From Caldisericota bacterium (GTDB lineage Bacteria > CAIJMQ01 > JAADFP01), in the NCBI GenBank assembly GCA_013152825.1, contig JAADFP010000138.1, positions 1 to 6,849 on the forward strand: 6,849 bases of DNA, read 5' to 3'. Below, in pieces: positions 1 to 5,863 of the stretch. The notes beneath the pieces are model-generated. The model had not been told where the DNA came from. It ran no database searches and was given only the letters and a program-made list of their open reading frames with translations. Position 1 is the first letter of the stretch, and every line of letters begins with the position of its first letter. The position numbers were made by a program, and so were the translations under genes.

Positions 1-606
1 CACATCGGCAAAGTTAAATTTCTGGCTCAGGGGACTCTCTATCCTGACGTTATTGAATCTGTCTCTTCTTTTGGCGGGCCTTCTGCCACCATTAAGACTC
101 ACCACAATGTAGGAGGCTTACCAGAAAAGATGAACTTTGAGCTTATAGAACCGTTCCGTGAACTTTTTAAAGACGAGGTAAGAGAGCTGGGAAGAAGGAT
201 GAATTTGCCCGAAGAAATAATTTCTCGTCATCCTTTCCCTGGCCCTGGCTTAGGTGTACGCATTATTGGCAAGGTAACCGAGGAAAGCCTGGAGATTCTG
301 CGGGAAGCGGATTACATAGTGGAAGAAGAGGTGCGAAAAGGGGACCTATACAATGAATTGTGGCAAGCTTTTGCCGTATTTCTTCCCGTGCGTTCAGTAG
401 GTGTAATGGGAGACGAAAGAACATATGAAAATGTCATCGCGGTAAGAATAGTAGTCTCGGAGGATGGAATGACTGCCGACTGGGCCAGGATTCCCCATCA
501 GGTTCTGGACAGGATATCCAACCGCATCATAAACGAAGTAAAAGGAGTAAACCGGGTGGTTTACGACATAAGCTCCAAACCGCCTGCCACCATTGAATGG
601 GAGTAA
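1..606 (+). CDS. guaA: GMP synthase (glutamine-hydrolysing), C-terminal part
   Basis: Cytosolic enzyme that converts XMP to GMP using ATP and ammonia from glutamine, the last step of GMP synthesis. The frame is open from base 1, so the 5' part (amidotransferase domain and most of the ATP pyrophosphatase domain) lies outside the window; 201 residues are visible. Conserved family blocks are FLAQGTLYPDVIES, THHNVGGLP, the dimerisation-domain block RHPFPGPGLGVR, FLPVRSVGVMGD, and the invariant end KPPATIEWE, all close to E. coli GuaA as I remember it. The Met at base 130 is internal, not a start. The gene ends one base before hisF, which implies co-transcription. No lesion is visible in this part. 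The identification is secure. Confidence 0.97.
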   Translation, partial: HIGKVKFLAQGTLYPDVIESVSSFGGPSATIKTHHNVGGLPEKMNFELIEPFRELFKDEVRELGRRMNLPEEIISRHPFPGPGLGVRIIGKVTEESLEILREADYIVEEEVRKGDLYNELWQAFAVFLPVRSVGVMGDERTYENVIAVRIVVSEDGMTADWARIPHQVLDRISNRIINEVKGVNRVVYDISSKPPATIEWE

Positions 607-607
607 A

Positions 608-1358
608 ATGCTTGCCAAGAGAATAATCCCCTGCCTGGATGTAAAAGAGGGGAGGGTGGTAAAAGGTATCAATTTTTTCAGATGCAGGAGATCCCGTAGA
701 AAATGCTGCGCGCTATTCTGAAGAGGGAGCTGATGAAGTGGTCTTCCTGGATATCACTGCTACCATAGAAGGCAGGAACACCATGCTCAATGTAGTTTCC
801 AAGACCGCTGAGCAGGTTTTCATTCCCTTAACCGTGGGGGGAGGGATAAGAACATTAGATGATATACGCGAACTACTCAAGAGCGGAGCAGATAAAGTTT
901 CCATCAATACAGCGGCAGTAAAAGACCCTTCCCTGGTATGGGAAGCTGCGGAAAAATTTGGTAGCCAGTGCATCGTGGTAGCCGTGGACGGCAAATACGT
1001 TTCCCCCGGCAAATGGGAAGTTTACATAAACTCAGGGAGAACTCCCACCGGGATACAGGTATTGGACTGGGTAAAAGAGGTAGAAAAAGCAGGAGCCGGG
1101 GAGATTCTCCTCACCAGTATCGATGCGGATGGCACCCAGAAGGGATACGATATAGAGCTCACCCGTCTGGTCTCCCAAAAAGTAAGTATCCCGGTCATTG
1201 CTTCAGGAGGAGCCGGAGAACCTCTTCATTTTTACCAGGTACTTACCGAGGGTAAAGCTGATGCTGCACTGGCTGCATCACTTTTTCACTACGGAATACT
1301 TACCATTCCCAACCTCAAGAAATACCTGCAAGAAAAAGGCGTGGAAGTAAGAGTATAA
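608..1358 (+). pseudogene. hisF: Imidazole glycerol phosphate synthase subunit HisF, frameshifted
   Basis: HisF is the cyclase (beta/alpha)8 barrel that, with glutaminase HisH, turns PRFAR plus ammonia into imidazole glycerol phosphate and AICAR. The ATG lies one base after guaA, with GGGAG just upstream inside guaA. The first frame reads MLAKRIIPCLDVKEGRVVKG-INFF, including catalytic Asp11, then runs to a stop. From base 681 the next frame continues DAGDPVENAARYSEEGADE and is then normal to the end: TVGGGI, SINTAAV, second catalytic Asp in SIDADGT, IASGGAG, ALAAS-FH. The family has about four residues (x-N-L-R) between NF and DAG; only 4 of those 12 bases remain, so about 8 bases seem lost in the beta1-alpha1 loop. 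An annotator could call only the downstream piece from GTG 738, but that lacks Asp11 and the first strand. The total of 751 bases otherwise fits the usual ~250 residues. Real mutation or sequence error cannot be told apart here. Confidence 0.9.
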
Positions 1359-1447
1359 TATGATTATAACCCACTGCCTCTTTCCCGATTTTGGCCGGGG
1401 AGAGAGTAGAGAGGGGATACCCAAAGCTAATTCAGGAGCTGTTTGAA

Positions 1448-2800
1448 ATGTGTGGAATATTTGGTATTCATGGTCATCCCAATGCTTCCTCCCTGGCTTT
1501 CCTGGGCCTATGGGCTCTCCAGCACCGGGGACAGGAGAGTGCAGGGATAGTAGCTTCTGATGGGGACAGGGTATCCCATAAGTTAGGAATGGGGCTTGCC
1601 TCAGAAGTCTTTACAGGGAATGCATTGAAAACCCTTACCGGCAATCTGGCCATTGGTCACGTGAGGTATTCCACCACAGGTTCTTCCACGCTGCGCAATG
1701 CCCAGCCGTTTCTGGTACGCTGGCAGAAAGGGTATCTGGCCATTGCCCATAATGGAAACCTGGTAAATTCTTTCTCACTGAGAGAGCAACTGGAGAAAGA
1801 AGGGACTATTTTCCAGAGCACCATGGATTCTGAGGTTATCGTACATCTCATAGCCAGAAGCAAAGAAAAAGAGGTGGAAGGAAAGATAACCGATGCCCTT
1901 TCCCGGATAAAAGGAGCTTACTCTCTGGTCATTCTCACCGGGAATAAAATAATCGCGGTTAGGGATCCCCATGGATTTCGCCCCCTGAGCCTGGGGGATC
2001 TGGGAGGAGCACCGGTAGTAGCCTCGGAAAGCTGCGCTTTTGACCTCATCGGGGCAAAATTCACAAGAGAAATAGAGCCGGGAGAAATGGTGGTGATAAA
2101 CCGGGCAGGTGTTACTTCCCATTATCCCTTTAAAAAAGTTAAACCCTCTTTCTGTATATTTGAATTCATCTACTTTGCCCGGCCCGACAGCTGGATTTTT
2201 GGCGGCAGTGTCTATCTCACCCGCAAAAAATTGGGCGAATGCCTTTACGAAGAGTCTCCTTCGCAGGTAGATTCCGTGGTTCCCATCCCTGATTCCGGGA
2301 ATTACGCTGCCCTGGGTTATGCCCAGAAGGGAGGAATACCCTTCGAGCTGGCAGTAATCCGCAACCACTACGTGGGTAGAACATTTATTCAACCCTCCCA
2401 AAGTATCCGGGACCTGGGAGTAAAAATAAAACTCAATCCCTGCCGCTATATACTCAAGGAGAAAAAAATAGCCGTGGTAGAAGATTCCATCGTACGAGGC
2501 ACCACCTCCCGGGTAAGGATGAAGAACTTAAGAGCAGCCGGGGCAAAGGAAATCCACCTGCGGGTAAGTTGTCCCCCTCATCGGTTTCCCTGTTTCTACG
2601 GGATAGATTTCCCCAACCCCAAGGAACTGGCCGCAAATGTGATGGGAATAGAAGGAATAAGAAAATTCCTGGGACTGGATTCCCTCTCTTACCTCTCTTT
2701 ACAAGGCATGCTTTCCGCCATGCCCCAAAATGGGCAGAATTTCTGTACTGCCTGCTTCACGGGAAAATTACCCTGTAAAGTCCGAGGAACAAATAGATAA
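1448..2800 (+). CDS. purF: Amidophosphoribosyltransferase (PRPP glutamine amidotransferase)
   Basis: Catalyses PRPP + glutamine to 5-phosphoribosylamine, the first committed step of purine synthesis, in the cytosol. The ATG at 1448 is chosen because it gives Met-Cys-Gly-Ile: after Met removal Cys becomes the N-terminal nucleophile of the class II (Ntn) glutaminase. AGGAG at 1434-1438 lies nine bases upstream. The frame is open back to GTG 1391, but that start would bury the nucleophile. Visible blocks: LQHRGQESAGI (25-35), GHVRYSTTG (70-78), HNGNLVN (101-107), RDPHGFRPL (172-180), PDSG (281-284) and the PRPP loop VVEDSIVRGTTS (343-354). Cys236, Cys382, Cys433 and Cys436 match the 4Fe-4S ligands of the B. 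subtilis-type enzyme, so this is the oxygen-sensitive cluster form. The 450 residues are close to family length, with a shorter C-terminal tail than B. subtilis. No lesion seen. It lies 89 bases after hisF and probably shares its transcript. Confidence 0.96.
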   Translation: MCGIFGIHGHPNASSLAFLGLWALQHRGQESAGIVASDGDRVSHKLGMGLASEVFTGNALKTLTGNLAIGHVRYSTTGSSTLRNAQPFLVRWQKGYLAIAHNGNLVNSFSLREQLEKEGTIFQSTMDSEVIVHLIARSKEKEVEGKITDALSRIKGAYSLVILTGNKIIAVRDPHGFRPLSLGDLGGAPVVASESCAFDLIGAKFTREIEPGEMVVINRAGVTSHYPFKKVKPSFCIFEFIYFARPDSWIFGGSVYLTRKKLGECLYEESPSQVDSVVPIPDSGNYAALGYAQKGGIPFELAVIRNHYVGRTFIQPSQSIRDLGVKIKLNPCRYILKEKKIAVVEDSIVRGTTSRVRMKNLRAAGAKEIHLRVSCPPHRFPCFYGIDFPNPKELAANVMGIEGIRKFLGLDSLSYLSLQGMLSAMPQNGQNFCTACFTGKLPCKVRGTNR

Positions 2801-2867
2801 ATTTATCCTGGAAAAGAGATAAAGTTTTAGACTGGGGGAAGCAACAGGTGCATAGGGGTAATCGGTT

Positions 2868-2896
2868 TTGAGTGAAGTTCTGATGTAGAGTAAAAA
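2868..2896 (+). promoter_or_regulatory. Possible sigma70-type promoter for the oxidoreductase/isomerase pair
   Basis: TTGAGT (2868-2873) and TAAAAA (2891-2896) are separated by 17 bases, each matching four of six consensus positions. They lie in the 140-base spacer between purF and the oxidoreductase, about 45 bases before its start codon. The match is weak and could be chance in AT-rich DNA. The same spacer carries TAGACTGGG (2828-2836), the reverse complement of a short sequence that recurs in the repeat region around 5458 and 5712. Confidence 0.3.
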
Positions 2897-2940
2897 TTCC
2901 AACTAATAGTACCAGGAATGCCCTATTACGGGAGGTGAGC

Positions 2941-4008
2941 ATGGGAGAGAAACTTAAAGTAGGAGTTATAGGAGTAGGGGGAATAGGTAGAATACACATC
3001 TCCTCTTACCAGCAAACAGGGGAAGTAGAGATTGTGGCTATAAGTGATGCAAGTTTAAACAAGGTAAAACAGGTACAGAAAGAGTTCGGTATTTCCAGGG
3101 GATACAAAGACCCTGAGGAAATGCTGGAAAAAGAGAAACTTGATGCAGTGAGTATCTGCACCCCCAATTTTCTCCATGCCTCTCAGAGCATACTCTCCCT
3201 GGAGAAAGGATGCCATGTGCTCCTGGAAAAACCCATGGCCACCAATACCACCGAAGCCAGGGAGATAGTGAAGAAGGTTAAAGAAAGCGGGAAAATCCTG
3301 ATGATGGGTATGACCTGGAGATTCATATCCCACTATTCCTATCTTAAAAGACTTGCTCAACAAGGAGAGTTTGGGGAGATTTATTACGCACACGGGAAAT
3401 GGCTGCGCAGGAGAGGCGTCCCGGGCCTGGGAGGCTGGTTTACCACCAAAAAGATGAGCGGAGGAGGACCACTGGTGGATATCGGAGTACATGCCCTGGA
3501 TTGTATGCTCTGGATAATGGATTTCCCCCGGCCGGAAAGAGTCAGCGGATTTGCCTTCCAGAAATTCGGCTTTCGCGCAGGTGATGGTGGATGGCCTCCC
3601 CCTGCCACGCGGGATGAACAGGATACAAAGAACAGGGTTTTTGATGTTTTGATGTAGAGGATCTGGCGGGAGGGATAATTCACTTTTCCGGTGGCAAAGT
3701 AGCCATACTGGAAGCAAGTTGGGCGCTAAACCTGGAATCCGCCAACGGCATCTCCCTGGCAGGAGACCGGGGAGGAGCTACAGCACCTCCGGTGAAAATC
3801 TACCGGGAAAGAAATGGTGTACAGGAAACCATTATCCCGGAAATACCTGAAAGTGAAACATACGTGGAAGAAGTAAAAGAATTCCTGCGCTGTATAAAAG
3901 AAGGAAAAGAGCCAGCCTTCGGCAAATGCCGAAAAGGGATACGAGGTCCTGCGCATCCTGGAGGCAATTTACACCTCATCTCGTGAAAAAAGAGAGGTTA
4001 AATTATGA
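2941..4008 (+). pseudogene. Gfo/Idh/MocA-family oxidoreductase with two frame lesions
   Basis: NAD(P)-dependent sugar or cyclitol dehydrogenase of the Gfo/Idh/MocA type; the substrate is not identifiable. GGAGG (2931-2935) sits five bases before ATG 2941; the in-frame GTG at 2935 overlaps that ribosome-binding site and is unlikely. Residues 7-19 form the Rossmann loop VGVIGVGGIGRIH, CTPNFLH is at 73-79, the EKP motif with its conserved Lys is at 96-98, and the catalytic-type D-x-G-x-H is at 180-184. The first frame reads NRVFDV then stops at 3655. The cause is a perfect 8-bp tandem copy of TTTTGATG (3639-3646, 3647-3654); with one copy removed it reads NRVFDVEDLAGGI. The second frame runs to AAA at 3924-3926; removing one A restores FGNAEKGYEVLRILEAIY, a typical family C-terminus. 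The lesions (+8, +1) sum to 9. The repaired protein would have 352 residues, normal for the family. The stop TGA overlaps the next ATG. Confidence 0.88.
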
Positions 4009-4850
4009 TTTTAGGATTTTTAGGTGGATTTACTGAAGAAGAATTCCGATTCGCAAAAGATATTGGTTTTCAAGGGATGGAAGTAAATGCACGTCCTGGA
4101 AGTGAGTTTATGAAGATATGGGAAGAAAAAAGTGAGGAAGGGATTAGAGAGTTACTCGATAAGTACAAAATAAAGATAACTGCTCTGGCTACCTATATGA
4201 ATCATCTTTCCCCTGATAAGGAAGAAAGGAAAGAGGCAAATACTCACCTTCTTGCCCTTATAGAGATTGCTTCAAAACTGGGTATAGAAACAGTAGCAAC
4301 CTTTGCAGGTAGAATTCCTGAGCTTTCGGTAGAAGAGAATATACCAGAATTTAAGAAGGTATTTACTCCTGTTGTCAAGAAAGCAGAGGAGAGGGGAATT
4401 AAAATTGCCATAGAAAATTGTCCTATGATGCATGGACATCCTTTTCGCGGCATCAACATTGCCTACTCACCTAAAATATGGGAAATCATGCTGGAGGAGA
4501 TTCCTTCACCCTCGCTGGGGCTGGAATTCGACCCTTCTCATCTTTTATGGCTGGGGGTGGATTATATTAAGGTGCTCAAAAAATTCGTGGGAAAAGTGTT
4601 TCATTTTCATGCTAAAGATACAGAAATACTGGAAGACAAAATAGAAGAAGAAACTATCTTTGGGAAAGGATGGTGGCAATACCGCATACCTGGTTTTGGG
4701 GAAATAGAGTGGGAAAAAATTATCCACATTCTCCAGGAGAATGCATATAAGGGAGGCTTTGCCATAGAACACGAAGACCCGATATTCTCTGGAGAAAGAA
4801 GGGAAGAAGGTTTGATGTTAGGGTATAAATACCTGAGCCGTTATTTTTAG
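4005..4850 (+). CDS. Sugar phosphate isomerase/epimerase-like TIM-barrel protein
   Basis: Member of the xylose isomerase-like / AP endonuclease 2 barrel superfamily, 281 residues, the usual length. Enzymes of this family isomerise or epimerise sugars, keto-sugars or inosose, with a divalent metal at the barrel mouth. Likely metal ligands are Glu137 (IAIENCP), Asp176 (LEFDPSH), His202 (FHFHAKD) and Glu255 (AIEHEDP), in the expected order along the strands. The start ATG overlaps the stop of the oxidoreductase as ATGA, with AGAGAGG about seven bases upstream, so the two genes are translationally coupled. Such dehydrogenase/isomerase pairs are common in inositol and uncommon-sugar catabolism, where the dehydrogenase makes a keto intermediate for the isomerase; that role is inference. 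No signal peptide is visible, so it is cytosolic. The gene is intact although its upstream partner is broken, and its codons lean more to A/T than guaA or purF. The exact substrate cannot be named. Confidence 0.88.
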   Translation: MILGFLGGFTEEEFRFAKDIGFQGMEVNARPGSEFMKIWEEKSEEGIRELLDKYKIKITALATYMNHLSPDKEERKEANTHLLALIEIASKLGIETVATFAGRIPELSVEENIPEFKKVFTPVVKKAEERGIKIAIENCPMMHGHPFRGINIAYSPKIWEIMLEEIPSPSLGLEFDPSHLLWLGVDYIKVLKKFVGKVFHFHAKDTEILEDKIEEETIFGKGWWQYRIPGFGEIEWEKIIHILQENAYKGGFAIEHEDPIFSGERREEGLMLGYKYLSRYF

Positions 4851-4862
4851 TCTGGGAAGCAT

Positions 4863-4901
4863 AATTTGGCTATGCTCTAAAGAGCCGGTTAATGCCAAAT
4901 T
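4863..4901. terminator. Inverted repeats between convergent genes, possible bidirectional terminator
   Basis: AATTTGGC (4863-4870) pairs with GCCAAATT (4894-4901), enclosing a second small palindrome GCTCT-AA-AGAGC (4874-4885). The + strand then continues with T residues. The element lies between the stop of the isomerase gene (4850) and the stop of the convergent DUF2007-like gene (4889), and overlaps the last codons of the latter. The position suits a two-way terminator, but the outer loop is long and the T-run short, so function is inferred. Confidence 0.4.
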
Positions 4902-5254
4902 TTCAGTAGCAGCCTCCATATCAGGCGAAATTGACTACCGAGAATAACTAAAATAAACCATACTATGAAGAACCTGCTCATCTCGTATATCCCGCTATAA
5001 TCCTTTCTGTAGGTAACCTCCCTTTTATAGCTGGAAATAATATCTCTGGCATCTTCCATCGAATCCTCTTTTACGTAGAGTTTTATGCCTCCTACTGCGT
5101 TACTTCTAAAATTATCCATTAACACCATAAACTCATCAAACATGAAAACTTCTATATTGTTAGATTCCAGAAGCGATTTAACAATATAAGCCTCTACCGG
5201 GTAGAGAAACACTCCCACTTTCTTTAACCCTCTAATTTCCTGACTGGCCAACAT
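4889..5254 (-). CDS. DUF2007-like small protein with C-terminal membrane segment
   Basis: A 121-residue protein. Residues 13-73 look like the DUF2007 (putative signal-transducing) domain: VGVFLYPVEAYIVKSLLES, an NNIEVFMFDEF strand, then AVGGIKLYVKEDSMEDARDII, a PII-like alpha/beta pattern. A hydrophobic stretch at about 95-107 (FFIVWFILVILGS) followed by a basic, amphipathic tail suggests anchoring in the inner membrane with the domain in the cytoplasm. The biochemical role of this family is unknown. The ATG at 5254 has no clear ribosome-binding site; a GTG at 5218 (residue 13), preceded by AGAGG, is an alternative that would start nearer the domain edge. A near-consensus promoter lies just upstream. 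It is a single gene, convergent with the isomerase gene. Confidence 0.75.
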   Translation of the reverse strand: MLASQEIRGLKKVGVFLYPVEAYIVKSLLESNNIEVFMFDEFMVLMDNFRSNAVGGIKLYVKEDSMEDARDIISSYKREVTYRKDYSGIYEMSRFFIVWFILVILGSQFRLIWRLLLKIWH

Positions 5255-5278
5255 TACTAATCCAGACTTAATATAAAA

Positions 5279-5307
5279 AATATAAAACTCTTTTTCACTG
5301 TTGTCAA
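5279..5307 (-). promoter_or_regulatory. Sigma70-type promoter of the DUF2007-like gene
   Basis: Read on the - strand, TTGACA (5307-5302) is a perfect -35 box and TATATT (5284-5279) a five-of-six -10 box, 17 bases apart. Transcription would begin near 5271, about 17 bases before ATG 5254, or about 50 before the alternative GTG. This is the best promoter match in the window. Confidence 0.65.
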
Positions 5308-5484
5308 ACTTGCCAATACTTTTACCACCCCCTTATGGTTACCGATGAGCGTTTGGGGTTGAGTAGCGCGAAACGGTATTCGTCTTTCGTCTATCGCCCC
5401 CCCGCCCACATCCCCTTTGTACCTCTCACTTACTCGCTGTTCACTGCTCACTCCTTTCCCAGTCTATGCTCTAAAGTTTAAAAT

Positions 5485-5515
5485 CCTGGATACCTGCTTT
5501 CGCAGGTATGACAGG
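5485..5515 (+). repeat. REP-like palindrome, copy 1
   Basis: Perfect hairpin ATACCTGC-TTTC-GCAGGTAT (5490-5509), flanked by CCTG (5485-5488) and CAGG (5512-5515), which extend the stem past a small internal loop. The layout (conserved stem, TTTC loop, ATGACAGG tail) is that of extragenic palindromes scattered in many bacterial genomes, often mobilised by RAYT transposases; no such transposase is in the window. Confidence 0.7.
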
Positions 5516-5564
5516 TAGAGCTGATGATTTGCATTATGGCTTCACACTTCATTTGTTCGGCTTC

Positions 5565-5593
5565 GTCATTCCTGTGAAAGCCCCGATATCCAG
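5565..5593 (-). repeat. REP-like palindrome, copy 2, inverted and degenerate
   Basis: Read on the - strand this stretch gives CTGGATATC then GGGGCTTTC and ACAGGAATGAC. It aligns with copy 1 at GGATA, the GCTTTC loop and CAGG-ATGAC. The stem is imperfect because one arm has changed to GGGG, so this is a decayed copy in the opposite direction. Confidence 0.6.
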
Positions 5594-5598
5594 CGGGA

Positions 5599-5626
5599 CA
5601 GGCCTGCTTCCACAGGCATGACAGGC
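5599..5626 (+). repeat. REP-like palindrome, copy 3
   Basis: CCTGCTTCCACAGGCATGACAGG (spanning 5604-5626 without gaps, here named by its blocks CCTGCTT, CAGG and ATGACAGG) matches copy 1 in the same direction. GCCTG (5602-5606) and CAGGC (5613-5617) form the stem. Together with copies 1 and 2 it makes a small cluster of alternating orientation, like the BIME arrangement of enterobacterial REPs. Confidence 0.6.
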
Positions 5627-5629
5627 AGG

Positions 5630-5756
5630 CTCACTTACTCACCTACTCACTTACTCACTATTTACTACTCGCTACTATCTACTCGCTACTCACTACTCTC
5701 CCAGCTACTCTCCCAGTCTAAAGTCTCTGGTCTATAGTCTATACTCGCTTTCCCGT
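5630..5756 (+). repeat. Low-complexity TACTC/CTCACT tract
   Basis: A pyrimidine-rich run built from degenerate TACTCAC, TACTCGC and TACTAC words, ending in AGTCTATAGTCTATA-like repeats. A shorter relative of the same tract lies at about 5427-5466. Both are followed by CCCAGTCTA and an AAAGT word, so the tract plus this tail behaves like a repeated module interrupted by the REP-like cluster. No coding potential is seen. Confidence 0.6.
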
Positions 5757-5775
5757 TTCTCCCTACCCATGGGGG

Positions 5776-5805
5776 TTACCTACTCACCCGAAATTCAGGT
5801 ATAAT
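5776..5805 (+). promoter_or_regulatory. Promoter of the truncated tRNA-Leu
   Basis: A perfect -10 box TATAAT (5800-5805) lies 18 bases after a weak -35-like TTACCT (5776-5781). Transcription would start near 5812, giving a leader of about 12 bases before the mature tRNA 5' end at 5824, a spacing typical of tRNA genes. Confidence 0.55.
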
Positions 5806-5823
5806 AGGGGGTGGGTGAAGCTT

Positions 5824-5863
5824 GCCGAAGTGGCGGAATTGGCAGACGCGCCGGACTCAAAAT
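5824..5863 (+). tRNA. tRNA-Leu (CAA), 5' half only
   Basis: The sequence matches a bacterial tRNA-Leu from the acceptor strand through the anticodon loop: GCCGAAG (5824-5830), TG, D-stem GCG/CGC (5833-5835, 5847-5849) with a GAATTGGCAGA loop, anticodon 5' stem CCGGA (5851-5855) and the loop CTCAAAA (5856-5862), giving anticodon CAA. The 3' stem should read TCCGG; only the T at 5863 fits and the DNA then becomes an unrelated A-rich stretch. No variable arm, T-loop (GTTCGA-like) or acceptor 3' strand complementary to GCCGAAG occurs in the remaining bases, so this is not an intron-split gene within the window. As it stands it cannot give a functional tRNA. Confidence 0.85.

Larger units (their letters stand above)
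5308..5799. other. Gene-free, repeat-rich spacer
   Basis: About 490 bases with no credible coding region. It contains, in order, a C-rich patch with a run of seven C around 5398, a CTCACT/TACTC-rich stretch, three REP-like palindromes (5485-5626), a longer TACTC tract, and the promoter-proximal sequence of the truncated tRNA. A - strand reading frame at 5257-5451 has a composition dictated by these tracts and no recognisable domain. The sequence CCCAGTCTA occurs twice here, at 5458-5466 and 5712-5720. Confidence 0.6.

Noticed and set aside
673..679. T-TTT-TTC heptamer in hisF as a programmed -1 frameshift site
   Set aside because: A -1 shift leads to a stop within seven codons; the required change is +1 or -2, and even then two to three conserved loop residues are missing.
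738..1358. Short HisF starting at GTG 738 as an intact gene
   Set aside because: It lacks the first strand and catalytic Asp11, and family-level similarity continues upstream in two frames.
1360..1446. Short frame of 28 codons between hisF and purF, a possible leader peptide
   Set aside because: No ribosome-binding site, no known homologue, and no attenuator-like hairpins follow.
1391..1447. N-terminal extension of PurF from GTG 1391
   Set aside because: It would place 19 residues before the Cys that must become the N-terminal nucleophile; the ribosome-binding site also fits ATG 1448.
5257..5451. Reading frame of 64 codons on the - strand
   Set aside because: It lies in low-complexity, repeat-rich spacer, has no recognisable domain, and overlaps the promoter of the DUF2007-like gene.
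5630..5756. CRISPR array in the TACTC-rich tract
   Set aside because: The words are short, degenerate and contiguous; there are no constant repeats with unique spacers and no cas genes.
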